Shown here piece after piece: positions 46,576-58,850 of a stretch of DNA of 64,000 nt; position 1 is the stretch's first letter; each line of letters begins with the position of its first letter. Below the pieces are notes generated by a model. The model worked only from the letters and a program-made list of their open reading frames with translations, ran no database searches and was not told the DNA's origin. Origin of the DNA: Nemertoderma westbladi. Its lineage: Eukaryota; Xenacoelomorpha; Nemertodermatida; Nemertodermatidae. The stretch spans positions 62,001 through 126,000 of the forward strand of contig JAUCBJ010001802.1 of assembly GCA_032718475.1 (NCBI GenBank). Reading direction: 5' to 3'. Position numbers and translations under genes: made by a program.

Positions 46576-47529
46576 TATTACTATTGTCATTAACGTGATC
46601 TAATCATTATAATTTAATATTTATATTTCAGCTAGATTGAATGGTATTATTTATGTAGGCCTACTGTATTAGTTGCACATTATTTAATTAAGTTTTATGT
46701 CATTGTATGTTGGGAATGTTTGATATCCTATTTATCTTGCAGATTTCTCACGAATTCTCCTTGCTAACTAAAGGGGAAACAAGAATGGTCTAATTTAACC
46801 ACCCACCTCTCAAACCTGTTAAAGATCTTCAAGGTATCTACCCTGAAATCGAGAAGAAGTAATGAGGAGGCTTTATTGATGTGGAGTGAATAGTTGAATA
46901 CCCTCAACAGTCAACTTACTCAAGTCTTGGTTGGGTGTCGGAGTTTTTCGATTCGACAGTTATGTCTTACTGTCCGGTAAGTTCAGTTGGTTTAACCCTG
47001 AAAAATTAGCTTAACCCTAAATTTTGACATCCGCCGAAATTTCACCTAATTTGAAAACTCCAAAAAATCCCTTGCAACTCAGAAATATAGAGATGATACA
47101 ATAGGCCTACATATTTTATGCTATGGAATTTTCAAACAACGTCTTATAAATAGTGACAAAAGTAGAGTTCAAAAGTTGTGCTGTAATATCGAAATATGCA
47201 CCATATTCTACACCTAGATCTCAACATTTACTTTCTAATGAGAATGAGACTACTGTACTAGGCCAACACCATGTGGCATAGATTTGGAGGTATGATTTAC
47301 ATCTACTGTAGGCCTATCCTGTTTTAAATTTTATTTAAATTTTTGTATTTATTATCATACAGTATTACACATTATTTACTACAGTATTTACACTTATATA
47401 TATTTTTGAGCACTATTTCACAAAATCACAAAAATAGTTAAGTAGCTATAGAGATAGATCCTGTGATAATAGTAGGCCTACACAATAATAATAAACAGTA
47501 GGCCCTACAATATAAGCATTTTTTATGGC
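46576..47529. other. Intronic interval, nothing identified
   Basis: AT-rich with several TAGGCCTA octamers (46658, 47104, 47297, 47473). No frame or repeat structure. Confidence 0.45.
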
Positions 47530-47538
47530 AATAAATTC

Positions 47539-48178
47539 GGTACGTACTAAAAGGTAGAACGATCTATAACGAGCTAAAACGATCTATAACGATCTATAAC
47601 GGGCTATAACTTTCTATAAGCAAGCTATACCCACCTATAACGAGCTATAATATGAAACTTTACATTAAAAAAAACGCCCCTTGGGTGTGTTTAAGTTTTG
47701 GATTAACACTGTGGTCTGAAAAATACCGCAGGTTAAAAATTAGGGTAGGCCTATCTGCCTATGCCTAATTGATACTGGTAAGTTTTTTTTATTGGCCTAT
47801 ATTGCTCACTATTTTCCTGTATTCTATATGGACCAGAAGCTAACAGCTGATAGCAGGATGGAGGATAGACAGAGATATGGGAAACCTCTCCACTGCTGCA
47901 CTGTCTGATAGTCAGATAATGCAGTAGTGGCATGCTGACTAATGCAGTAATGACTGATTTCGTGATACCACAAAGATGAAAAGCATTATGGACTAAAAAA
48001 CCAAATTGCGTAATTAAATTACTCACTATGAAAATAATTCCATTCTAAAATATGTTTTTTTAATGTAAATTTTCAGATTATAGCTCGTTATAGGTGGTTA
48101 TAGCCTGTTACAGGAAGTTATAGCCCGTTATAGATCGTTATAGCCCGTTATAGATCGTTCTACCTTTTAGTACGTACC
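47539..48178. mobile_element. Terminal-inverted-repeat element with 9-bp target duplication
   Basis: Ends are GGTACGTACTAAAAGGTAGA and its exact inverse; the inverted repeats extend about 140 bp and contain many CTATAACGATCTATAACG units. The flanks carry AATAAATTC at 47530-47538 and 48179-48187. No transposase. A 9-bp duplication with long inverted repeats suggests a Mutator-like non-autonomous element; this is inferred from structure alone. Confidence 0.85.
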
Positions 48179-48187
48179 AATAAATTC

Positions 48188-49004
48188 ATAAATATATGTA
48201 GGCCGCGCACTTGCATCGGTACCATTATTTGATATCCGGACGGATTGGATAATTTTCCGTAATATTATATGCTTACATTTGTTTTATTAATAGGCGTAGG
48301 TCAGTGGTACACAAGAGGGCCAGGACGTATGTATCCGAACTTGACACAATCGGATTCAATGTTATCCATCAACAACAAATTACAGATATGGAGGAAGTTG
48401 TCGTTATTGTTGAAGGAAAACAAATCTGTGCCTAATGTACACGGATGTAGCTGACGTCCTTCTATTTACGATTGGTTTCATCAATATATTGAATGTCGCC
48501 TCTTTCGTAGTTAGTGTCCGATACAGACATGCGAAAGCAAGACGTTTGCCGAGCAAACTGTAGGCCTACACAGTGCATTCAGACTTACTGGATTTAGGAG
48601 TATGTCTACATTATTGTTATTACTGTACATTATTAAAGTTGTATCAATTAGTTAGTTTGTTTAATTGAATAGTGTTAGTGATAAAATATGTATATGCAGT
48701 GATAGTGTTTGTTTAGTATAGTTAGTTTAATTGAATAGTGTTAGTGATAGTAGATAATAGATGTACAGTATATGCAGTGATAGTGTTTGTTTAGTGTTTG
48801 TTTACTTGGAATATGATTTTTTAACCAATGTTCTTGTTTTAATCTTATATTCTAATTTAAATAAAATAATTTTAAAGAATTCAGTTAAACTTGTATAATT
48901 ATTGTGCATTCTTTATGTTATAATCTGCAATAAATCTTGAAATTGAATACAGTTTTTTATGTGATTAAAGTCAGAAATAAAAATATAGTAATAATAGAAA
49001 GTTA
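48188..49004. other. Intronic interval, nothing identified
   Basis: Contains a weak duplication around 48655-48800 (GTTTAATTGAATAGTGTTAG; GCAGTGATAGTGTTTG). A 61-codon frame at 48269 has no features supporting a gene. Confidence 0.45.
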
Positions 49005-50853
49005 GGGCGTGTGAATAACACAAGAAATGGGCGACGATTCCCCGTACTTAGTTCCAAAGCCTCATGCGAATTTAGTTCCAATGGAAACGAATTTAGTTCC
49101 AATTTTTAGCGAATTTAGTTGGTTCCAATTTAGGCGAACTTATTTCCAATAACTAGAGAAAAACGAAAACGAATTTAGTTCCAATGGAAGCGAATTTAGT
49201 TCCAATGGATGCGAACTTAGTTCCAATGGATGCGAATTTAGTTCCAATGGAAGCGAATTTAGTTCCAATGGAGGCGAACTTAGTTCCAATGCAAGCGGAT
49301 TTAGTTCCAATGGAGGCGAACTTAGTTCCAATGCAAGCGAATTTAGTTCCAATGGAAGCGAACTTAGTTCCAATGCAAGCGAATTTAGTTCCAATGGAAC
49401 CGAATTTAATTCCAATGTTTCAGTTGCGGGACGAGCGACGTAGTTGGCGAATAATCTGTTTAATGACACTATTAGGTGGATGGATAAATAATAATTGTAA
49501 ATAACTAACCCAAAACGCCTAACCTCCTAACCAAAACAATCTTATCCCAAACAACGCCCAACCTCTTAACCCAAACAATTCAATTAAATTCAATTATATT
49601 TAATCATCTAAAATGATATTCATAATAAAAAAAACAACGCCCAAGCTCTTAACCCAAACTACGCCCAACCTCCTACTGTAACCCAAACAATATATTTCAA
49701 AATGTGTAATTATAATTTTAATTCATTAATAATAATTAGTTTTTAAAAAATTACAGTAGGATTTTACAATTATTGTTGACCCTGACCCTCCCCAAATAGT
49801 GGCAATACGCAAAGGATTCACCTACTACGTGGTTAGCCCCACGATTGAAACACTGGAACTAAATTCGCTTGCATTGGAACTAAGTTCGTATCCATTGGAA
49901 CTAAATTCGCTTCCATTGGAACTAAATTCGCTTGCATTGGAACTAAGTTCGCATCCATTGGAACTAAATTCGCACCCATTGGAACTAAATTCGCTTCCAT
50001 TGGAACTAAATTCGCTTCCGTTGGAACTAAATTCGCTTGAATTGGAACTAAGTTCGCACCCATTGGAACTAAGTTCGCATCCATTGGAACTAAATTCGCA
50101 TCCATTGGAACTAAGTTCGTATTCATTGGAACTAAATTCGCTTTCATTGGAACTAAATTCGCTTCCATTGGAACTAAATTCGCATCCATTTGAACTTAAT
50201 TCGCTTCCATTGGAACTAAATTCGCTTGAATTGGAACTAAGTTCGCATCCATTGGAACTAAATTCGCATCCATTGGAACTAAATTCGCTTCCATTGGAAC
50301 TAAATTCGCTTGAATTGGAACTAAGTTCGCATCCATTGGAACTAAATTCGCATCCATTTGAACTTAATTCGCATCCATTGGAACTAAGTTCGCATCCATT
50401 GGAACTAAATTCGCTTCCATTGGAACTAACTAAATTCGCTTGAATTGGAACAAAATTCGCATCCATTGGAACTAAATTAGCTTGCATTGGAACTAAGTTC
50501 GTATCCATTGGAACTAAATTCGCATCCATTGGAACTAAATTCGTTTTCGTTTTTCTTTAGTTATTGGAACTAAGTTCGCCTAAATTGGAACTAAATTCGC
50601 TAAAATTGGAACTAAATTCGTTTCCATTGGAACTAAATTCGCATCCATTGGAACTAAATTCGCATGCATTGGAACTAAATTCGTTTTCGTTTTTCTCTAG
50701 TTATTGGAACTAAATTCGCCAAATTGGAACTAAATTCGCCAAATTTGGAACTAAATTCGTTTCCATTGGAACTAAATTCGCATGAGGCTTAAATTGGAAC
50801 TAATTACGGGGAATCGTACGGGGAATCGTCGCCGATCTATTGTGCCACACGCC
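49005..50853. mobile_element. Inverted-repeat element with 21-bp minisatellite arms
   Basis: Outer ends share GGGCGTGTG and GGCGACGATTCCCCGTAC in inverted orientation. Inside each end lies a tandem array of GGAACTAAATTCGCATCCAT-like 21-bp units: about 18 units inverted on the left (49060-49420) and about 45 on the right (49835-50790). The central part (49430-49830) is unique, AT-rich and non-coding. Open frames (LELNSHP or ANLVPMD repeats) arise because 21 is divisible by three. No target duplication could be fixed. Confidence 0.85.
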
Positions 50854-51002
50854 CGCACAAAATAATTCAGGTGTAAACTCGTTTAATATAATGTGAAACG
50901 AACCTTTATATCAGGTTATTTGGTTTCACCACGAAATATTTATGGCGAAACATTCGTTTCTACGGAGCCCCTAAAGGGACATGAGAAAAAAAAATTTTTC
51001 GC

Positions 51003-53440
51003 TAACTCGTGCGAACGACTTAGTATGTCGTGCGCACGACTTAGTATGTCGTTCGCACGACGTTAGTAAGTCGTTCGCACGACTTAGTATGTCGTTCGCA
51101 CGACTTACGTAAGTCGTTCGCACGACTTAGTATGTCGTTCGCACGACTTAGTAAGTCGTTCGCACGACTTAGTTTGTCGTTCGCACGACTTAGTATGTCG
51201 TTCGCACGAGTTAGTTAAGTCGTTCGCACGACTTATTATGTCGTTCGCACGACTTAGTAAGTCGTTCGCACGACTTAGTTTGTCGTTCGCACGACTTAGT
51301 ATCGTCGTTCGCACGAGTTAGTTAAGTCGTTCGCACGACTTATTATGTCGTTCGCACGACTTAGTAAGTCGTTCGCACGACTTAGTTTGTCGTTCGCACG
51401 ACTTAGTATGTCGTTCGCACGAGTTAGTTAAGTCGTTCGCACGACTTATTATGTCGTTCGCACGACTTAGTTTGTCGTTCGCACAACTTAGTATGTCGTT
51501 CGCACGAGTTAGTTAAGTCGTTCGCACGACTTATTATGTCGTTCGCACGACTTAGTAAGTCGTTCGCACGACTTAGTTTGTCGTTCGCACGACTTAGTAT
51601 GTCGTTCGCACGAGTTAGTTAAGTCGTTCGCACGACTTATTATGTCGTTCGCACGACTTAGTAAGTCGTTCGCACGACTTAGTAAGTCGTTCGCACGAGT
51701 TAGTTAAGTCGTTCGCACGACTTATTATGTCGTTCGCACGACTTAGTAAGTCGTTCGCACGACTTAGTGTGTCGTTCGCACGACTTAGTAAGTCGTTCGC
51801 ACGACTTATTATGTCGTTCGCAGGAGTTAGTTAAGTCGTTCGCACGACTTAGTATGTCGCTCGCACGAGTTAGTTAAGTCGTTCGCACGACTTAGTATGT
51901 CGTTCGCACGAGTTAGTTAAGTCGTTCGCACGACTTAGTATGTCGTTCGCACGAGGTAGTTAAGTCGTTCGCACGACGAGTTAGTACAGTAGTACAGTAT
52001 GTCGTTTGCACGACTTAGTATGTCGTTCGCACGAGGTAGTTAAGTCGTTCGCACGACGAGTTAGTACAGTAGTATGTCGTTCGCACGACTTAGTTAAGTC
52101 GTTCGCACGACTTAGTATGTCGTTGGCACGAGGTAGTTAAGTCGTTCGCACGACTTATTATGTCGTTCGCACGACTTAGTAAGTCGTTCGCACGACTTAG
52201 TAAGTCGTTCGCACGAGTTAGTTAAGTCGTTCGCACGACTTATTATGTCGTTCGCACGACTTAGTAAGTCGTTCGCACGACTTAGTGTGTCGTTCGCACG
52301 ACTTAGTTAAGTCGTTCGCACGACTTATTATGTCGTTCGCACGACTTAGTAAGTCGTTCGCACGAGTTAGTTAAGTCGTTCTCACGACTTATTATGTCGT
52401 TCGCACGACTTAGTAAGTCGTTCGCACGACTTAGTGTGTCGTTCGCACGACTTAGTAAGTCGTTCGCACGACTTAGTATGTCGTTCGCAAGAGTTAGTTA
52501 AGTCGTTCGCACGACTTAGTATGTCGTTCGCACGAGTTAGTTAAGTCGTTCGCACGACTTAGTATGTCGTTCGCACTAGTTAGTTAAGTCGTTCGCACGA
52601 CTTATTATGTCGTTCGCACGACTTAGTAAGTCGTTCGCACGACTTAGTGTGTCGTTCGCACGACTTAGTAAGTCGTTCGCACGACTTAGTATGTCGTTCG
52701 CAGGAGTTAGTTAAGTCGTTCGCACGACTTAGTATGTCGTTCGCACGAGTTAGTTAAGTCGTTCGCACGACTTAGTATGTCGTTCGCACGAGTTAGTTAA
52801 GTCGTTCGCACGACTTAGTATGTCGTTCGCACGAGGTAGTTAAGTCGTTCGCACGACGAGTTAGTACAGTAGTATGTCGTTTGCACGACTTAGTAAGTCG
52901 TTCGCACGACTTAGTGTGTCGTTCGCACGACTTAGTAAGTCGTTCGCACGACTTAGTATGTCGTTCGCAGGAGTTAGTTAAGTCGTTCGCACGACTTAGT
53001 ATGTCGTTCGCACGAGTTAGTTAAGTCGTTCGCACGACTTAGTATGTCGTTCGCACGAGTTAGTTAAGTCGTTCGCACGACTTAGTATGTCGTTCGCACG
53101 AGGTAGTTAAGTCGTTCGCACGACGAGTTAGTACAGTAGTATGTCGTTCGCACGACTTAGTTAAGTCGTTCGCACGACTTAGTATGTCGTTCGCACGAGG
53201 TAGTTAAGTCGTTCGCACGACGAGTTAGTACAGTAGTATGTCGTTCGCACGACTTAGTATGTCGTTCGCACGAGTTAGTTAAGTCGTTCGCACACTTAGT
53301 ATGTCGTTCGCACGAGTTAGTTAAGTCGTTTGCACGACTTAGTATGTCGTTCGCACGAGTTAGTTAAGTCGTTTGCACGACTTAGCATGTCGTTCGCACG
53401 AGTTAGTTAAGTCGTTCGCACGAGTTAGTTACGTCGTTAT
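51003..53440. repeat. 21-bp hairpin minisatellite, about 115 units
   Basis: Unit GTCGTTCGCACGACTTAGTA plus one base, with variants GAGTTAGTTAA, GAGGTAGTTAA and CGAGTTAGTACAGTAGTA. GTCGTTCGCACGAC is a near-perfect inverted repeat, so single strands can fold at every unit. Multi-unit blocks recur, indicating block duplications. Lies 470 bp from exon 3 of the SLC16-like gene. Confidence 0.95.
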
Positions 53441-53913
53441 TATCGCCGTTACGTTTGATTACGTCGTTATATATATACATTTTAATTTATATAATTGAAA
53501 ACGGCTGAAACAAAACTGGAAATTAATATATGGCAGGATAGTGCAATAATTAAGTCAAAACATGTGGGTAATTAAAATGAACCAGACATAAAATAAGGGT
53601 GCGAATTTTCATTCGTTGTAATTGTAAAGAGTAAAAATTGCCTTTTGATCCCAGAACACGTTTATTGGCAATAAAACAAAAAATAACCAAAAGATAACAA
53701 AACATTGTTTCGCGGGTGTGTGTAGTGTAGCGTAGCCTACATGTATTTTGAACATTGTTGTGTGTATTGTCAAATAATTTACAATAGTTTTTGAGTTATT
53801 CAAAAAATCAAGTCTCCCCTAAAGTAAAGTCTCCCTCACTCACTCTACGATCTACAGGTACCTAATTCCTAGGTTTTATTACAATTTATTGCTTCGAATT
53901 TAAATTCACTAAC
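53441..53913. other. Intronic interval, nothing identified
   Basis: AT-rich sequence between the hairpin array and exon 3; only the donor region of exon 3 is functional here as far as I can see. Confidence 0.45.
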
Positions 53914-54077
53914 ATCCCAATCAAATGTGTCTAGCAGGAACAAAAATAAAGCTGGCAACACAATACTGCCCAATCCCGAACCGGCCGTCACAATTCCATT
54001 AGCAGTAGCCATTTTTCTCTTGAACCAAGTTGTAAAGACAACAGTAGATGGTAGAAAGATCATTCCAAAACCGATAC
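53914..54077 (-). CDS. SLC16-like exon 3 (TM4 end-TM5, second family signature)
   Basis: Acceptor TATTAATAG|GTATCGG restores GIGFGMIFLPS after exon 2. It holds the conserved block WFKRKMATANGIVTAGSGLG and ends at DTFDWD with donor GAT|GTTAGT, phase 0. Aligns with the TM4-TM5 region of SLC16 proteins without gaps that I can see. Confidence 0.92.
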
Positions 54078-54187
54078 CTATTAATACATAAACAATATAA
54101 ACCTTCTGTAAGCCTGTTTTATATAAGTTGAAAAGTTGATTATTATCTGTAATTCTACTGACTGATTTCTGATTGCTCTGCCGACAA

Positions 54188-54345
54188 GGCGGGGTAGCTC
54201 AGTTGGTTGAGCGCCGGGCCCGCAATCTAATGGTTGTACTGTAGGTTCGAACCCCGTCAGGGTCCACTCAGCCGTTCATACATACCATGGGGTCCATAAA
54301 ATGAGTACCAGTGGAATTACTGGGAGCAAAACTTTGTATAGGAGT
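54188..54345 (+). repeat. tRNA-derived SINE
   Basis: GGGGTAGCTCAGTTGGTTGA supplies a box A and GGTTCGAACCCC a box B about 50 bp later. It is followed by GGTCCACTCAGCCGTTCATA and ATAAAATGAGTACCAG, a body known from tRNA-derived SINEs of many invertebrates. The tRNA head has an imperfect T-stem and no proper acceptor closure, so it is a SINE and not a functional tRNA gene. Confidence 0.8.
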
Positions 54346-54389
54346 AGCCCCCCCCCCCCACCCCTGCCTCCGGGTAAAATCCATCGAAA

Positions 54390-54545
54390 GGAAAGAGGAG
54401 CCTCCGGGTCGCCTCCTGCTTCGGCCGACGTGACGGTCCGAAGGGATTCAGCTACGATTCCGGATGCACTCTTTCCATATTTCAGATTTTGGAATGCTTC
54501 GACCACTTCATTTGGATTTATTGGCTCGTCCATTACAGGGATATA
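54390..54545 (-). pseudogene. Short LINE polyprotein fragment
   Basis: On the minus strand, PINPNEVVEAFQNLKYGKSA matches the linker preceding the reverse transcriptase of many LINEs. Only some 50 residues are recognisable before low-complexity sequence. Confidence 0.5.
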
Positions 54546-54789
54546 CGGTACATTTCAAGTGAAGATATCACTCACACGTTGAGTTTCGCGAGTGTTTAAT
54601 AACTCTTTAAAGTGCTTTTTTCGACTGTCTGTGGTTTCAGGTTGATCCATTCCAGTTAATTATTACTCTCCATACATATATATTTTCGGATCGTCGATTA
54701 GCTGACAATGTTGTATATAGTTTCAATCTATTTATTCATTTTAACAACACTCCCTGATGATTACAGTATAATAATTATAGGTCGATTTA

Positions 54790-55320
54790 AATGTGATCAG
54801 CTGACAGTGAATTATTTCGACGTATAATAATTATTTGTCGTATTAAATGTGATCGATCAGCTGACAGTGAATTATTTCGACGTATAATTTATTATTGGTC
54901 TTATTAAATGTGATCAGCTGACAGTGAATTATTTCGACGTATAATTTATTATTGGTCTTATTAAATGTGATCAGCTGACAGTGAATTATTTCGACGTATA
55001 ATTTATTATTGGTCTTATTAAATGTGATCAGCTGACAGTGAATTATTTCGACGTATAATTTATTATTGGTCTTATTAAATGTGATCAGCTGACAGTGAAT
55101 TATTTCGACGTATAATAATTATAGGTCGATTTAAATGTGATCAGCTGACAGTGAATTATTTCGACGTATAATAATTATAGGTCGATTTAAATGTGATCAG
55201 CTGACAGCGAATTATTTCGACGATAATAAATTATACGTCGAAATAATTCACTGTCAGCTGATCACATTTAATACCAAATATATTTATAGGTCGAAATAAT
55301 TCACTGTCTCATTTAAAACT
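54790..55320. repeat. 57-bp tandem repeat ending in an inverted copy
   Basis: Eight units with GTGATCAGCTGACAGTGAAT and TATTTCGACGTATAAT at spacing 56-60 bp (GATCAGCTGAC from 54795 to 55195), then an inverted unit at about 55240-55270 and a partial one to 55320. From 55330 to 55800 there is AT-rich sequence without a supported frame. Confidence 0.85.
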
Positions 55321-56077
55321 ACCTAATTATCGGTTGAAATAATTAAATCAAGCAAAATAATTCAACAGACATGTTTTAAATCAACCTATAATATTAAGCA
55401 AAATAATGCAGTTTTGAAACATTATTTAAATCGATCAATAATATCAATCGAAATAATTAAGTTGAAAAACATTATTTAAAACGACCAATAATATCAATCG
55501 TATTAAATTATTGAATATTGATACGAAATGTATGCCATGAGTGAGTGGGTGAGTGCCCAGGTCGCTAATACAGTACATTGAATATTATAATTGTCATTAC
55601 TTTCATCGAAGAGGTTTCTAAAGTTCCTGAAATTTTTCATATTCTTCTGTTTGGTAACACGAGTAGGACTATTCTGCCCCTTCCATAAATTCTATAGTTT
55701 TTCAAGGATCGTAATTATCTGGGTAGGAATAGTCGTAGTCGGAATATTACCAGTTGAATTCTGCAGCAGCGATGAACCTGTTCAAATTCAGAATTTTTCT
55801 AACCAAAACAATAAACGAGGGTACTACTTCGCCATGTCGACACCCCCTGCCATTTTATATACCTTTCACTATTTGTGTTTTTTAATGATTTTTTGATCTT
55901 GGTGAATGTTCTAGAACATTACTAGATATATTTTTTATGGTAGCTAGTGTTTTTTTACTAGCTAGTATTTTTTTGAAATTATAAAAAAAAATGTGAAAAC
56001 ATTGATATTTCAGAATTGTGGCTAAACTATTGCAGATATTAATGATCAAATATATTGATGATATTATAACAGTTTAA

Positions 56078-58850
56078 GGGGGGGGTATAATAATAGACCA
56101 TAAATTTTGGACGCTCTATAGATGCATCTAAAATTATTTTTTTGCTAGGAGTCATATTTTGAGTTTTGTGACTAAGGAATTAAAATTTTGGAAAAATTCA
56201 AAATTTTTCAAAAATTTTATTTTTTCGCCAAAATTTTGCCAAAAAGGCAAAAAATGAAAAAAATGCTAAGGCTTCTAGCCAAATTATCCAAATACTTCAA
56301 AACTCATGTGAGAAAGTCAGTAGGACGTCCCAAACGATTTGCATTGACAAAATTTTGATATCTTGTCGAGAAGAGCAAAAAGCACCAAAAGGGACATTTT
56401 TGGTCCAAAAAATGACCAAAATTTCAAAAATTTGGCCCAATTTTTCGAAAAAATTGAGTTTTTAAAAAAATATCAAAATTTTGTCAATGCATTTTGTAAA
56501 GGACCCCACAATCATCGATCATGCAAAAAATCAGCACATTTGGGCCATTTTTGACAGAGCCTTAGCATTTTTCGTTTGAAAAATGCTAATTGGAGAAAAA
56601 CAGGTCTAAAGTTAAAGTTTGTTTATTTTATTATGAAGTTAAATTTTTGAAATTTCAATTAAATGAGATAAACTCAGAGAATTCTAATAAAATTTTTTTC
56701 ATCTAGTTCCAAATTTTATGTAGATTCCAAAAATTGTATTATTATCGCATGTTAATCTTAAGGTCATATTATTTCATATAAAAGACATGTTAAAGGGTGT
56801 GAATTTTTTGACAAAATTTGAACAAAAAACTGAAATCAATAAAAAATAATAATTCAAATTAGGCACTATATTAATATTCATTAATTAAAATTAAATTTAA
56901 AAATTTAAAATGAAATTTAAAAAGTTAATTAAAAGGCCCCAGATTTATATGACTTATGATCGGGTGCTTGCCATTTCTTTGATGGTTTGTGTTCAGTACT
57001 TTTCTGTTTACGTTTTAGGTTGACCTTCTTTGCTCGTTCTGCAAGGTCACCATCATCTTCCTCAAGGCCAAGCTTCTTCAAAATTATCTGTTCTGCTGAA
57101 CACCCCCGATTGTGAACTAAAACAGTATACGAAACATGAAACATGAGTGTACTTAGACCCACAAACGTTTCTTTAGATAGACGAGTCCATAGCCGTGAAT
57201 GCAGAGATTCGTTCGGATTTTGTGTGAGGCCAGGGATACAGCGTTCCAGAATTTCGCTCGTTGTTAGGCGTTCATAAACAGGTAAAATAAACTTCATGTT
57301 TGCCTCTTTTATAAATGTTACATTTTTGTAACTTATAGCATTGTTTTTGAATTTACACCACTTATTTTCAGGGCATAACTCATGTTGTTTCTCAACATTA
57401 TCTCCATAATCACAATAGTGATGTGTTGCAGCCACGATTTCACTTCGAATCGTGCTTATGAGCACTGATTTTTCAGTCTCTTAGAGTTTATCTATATCAA
57501 CATCTCCTATATTCTTCACGATCGTATTTCGGTAATATGACTGCAATTGGTGACATCGACTATCAGTCAACCCTCCCTTGCCTCCAAGTTTATGAGTTTT
57601 GCGAGCATTGGAAAGACCTGTATATAGACGCTTCTAATAATTTATATTACACTCATGATCAGCATTGCCATCTTCTTCTTTGTTGCGGCTACAAATATTA
57701 CAGTATTTTGAACAAACATCGAAATCAATGACATGTCCTGTATTTTCGGATATGATAAACGCGGCACCATAAAGTGATTGATGGCCTCTTTTCATCCATG
57801 TACCGTCAAAAGATATACATATTTCCCTGTCAATCTCTTTCATTGCACAATTTTTTGCATTTCCTCGTGCAAGTGATTCCGTGACCTTCGAGATTTCGTT
57901 GACATGAAATTGCCAGGCCTCTCTTCGCAACAGGAGATGGTAGTGACATTATTCTAGAAAACGTCTCTGCATCACCATGGGTCCCACCAACACAAAGCCA
58001 AGCCAGTACTGCACGAAGATTCACATCCGCTGTTTTTCTTCCAGGACGAGGTTCAGTTCGAGAGCTCGTGAAAGTAGAATATTGCCAATCACAACGTGAA
58101 CATTTCCCCTCAAAATTGGTACTATAACCACGATGTGACTCATTTATCACTACTGTACCGTCACATTGCTTATCATCATGTTTCTCCATTATCAGTTTCT
58201 TTATTATTTGCGTTGCTACAACGTTATATCCCTCCAACTTTCCATCTGAGGGTAGGACATTCAGATTCGATGCTATTAGCGACGGTTCTCGATCTTTTGG
58301 CACTACCGGTACCGGTACTGAAATCGATTTCATATGCGCGAGGTTCAATGTACCGGTATCTTGTTTCTTGGTTCCTCGAAATCCTGCTTTCCGTTGTTGA
58401 GTTATTCGTGGCATACTGTATTATAAAAATTATATCGTCAACGATGTATGTACAATTTTCGATTCGAAGATGGAGGACGCTCTATAGTCTGTGTCCGTCA
58501 AAACTGCTGATTGCATTGATTGAAACACCAATACAGCATACAGTTAGTAACTAAAACATAACAATGTGCGAATTCTCGTTTTAAACTTCCCGCTAAAATA
58601 CATTCCAACCTGTAATAACTTATTAGCCAATACAATGATTTCAGTGCAACAAGCCGGAAATTTTGTTAATTTTTGTCATTTTTTTCAAATAATTTTCAGG
58701 ATGCGTGTCTATATAATGAGCCATAACTCGAAAACTAGACAAGCTAGAAATAAACTGTTTACAGATTTGAAATCTCCATAAAATTTGCTACAAGAAACGG
58801 GTATAAAATTTTTTTTATATTTTTTGACCCCAATTATTATACCCCCCCCC
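56078..58850 (-). mobile_element. Kolobok/Mutator-like DNA transposon in a TTAA site
   Basis: G-run plus TATAATAAT at the left end and its inverse at the right, flanked by TTAA at 56074-56077 and 58851-58854. TTAA duplication is the hallmark of Kolobok (and piggyBac) elements; the encoded transposase is not piggyBac-like. The 56100-56900 part is AT-rich with recurrent CAAAATTTT. Confidence 0.75.
56929..58414 (-). pseudogene. Mutator-like (Kolobok-type) transposase, broken
   Basis: Three segments on the minus strand. 58414-57830 (ATG start) has a zinc-binding-like block GKCSRCDWQY and the region LAWLCVGGTHGDAETFSRIM. After a frame change near 57930, 57930-57634 carries ICISFDGTWMKRGHQSLYGA (first catalytic Asp) and VCSKYCNIC. 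Then an in-frame stop and an internal deletion remove the expected middle, including the second catalytic acid; 57625-56929 resumes with THKLGGKGGL, another stop near 57480, then WCKFKNN and TQNPNESLHSRLWTRLSK (third acid). The pattern matches the invertebrate Mutator-like transposase domain family (Pfam Mutator). It cannot be functional. Confidence 0.75.

Noticed and set aside
48269-48454. 61-codon frame as a gene or extra exon
   Set aside because: No homology recognised, no suitable partner exons, wrong strand for the transporter gene.
49140-50529. Frames encoding LELNSHP or ANLVPMD repeats
   Set aside because: Products of the 21-bp minisatellite, open on both strands.
51003-53440. CRISPR-like array of regularly spaced repeats
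   Set aside because: Units are contiguous tandem repeats without unique spacers, in an animal intron.
54188-54270. Functional tRNA gene
   Set aside because: Boxes A and B are present but the T-stem and acceptor do not close, and a SINE body follows.
58096-58554. 152-codon plus-strand frame
   Set aside because: Antisense shadow of the Mutator-like transposase.
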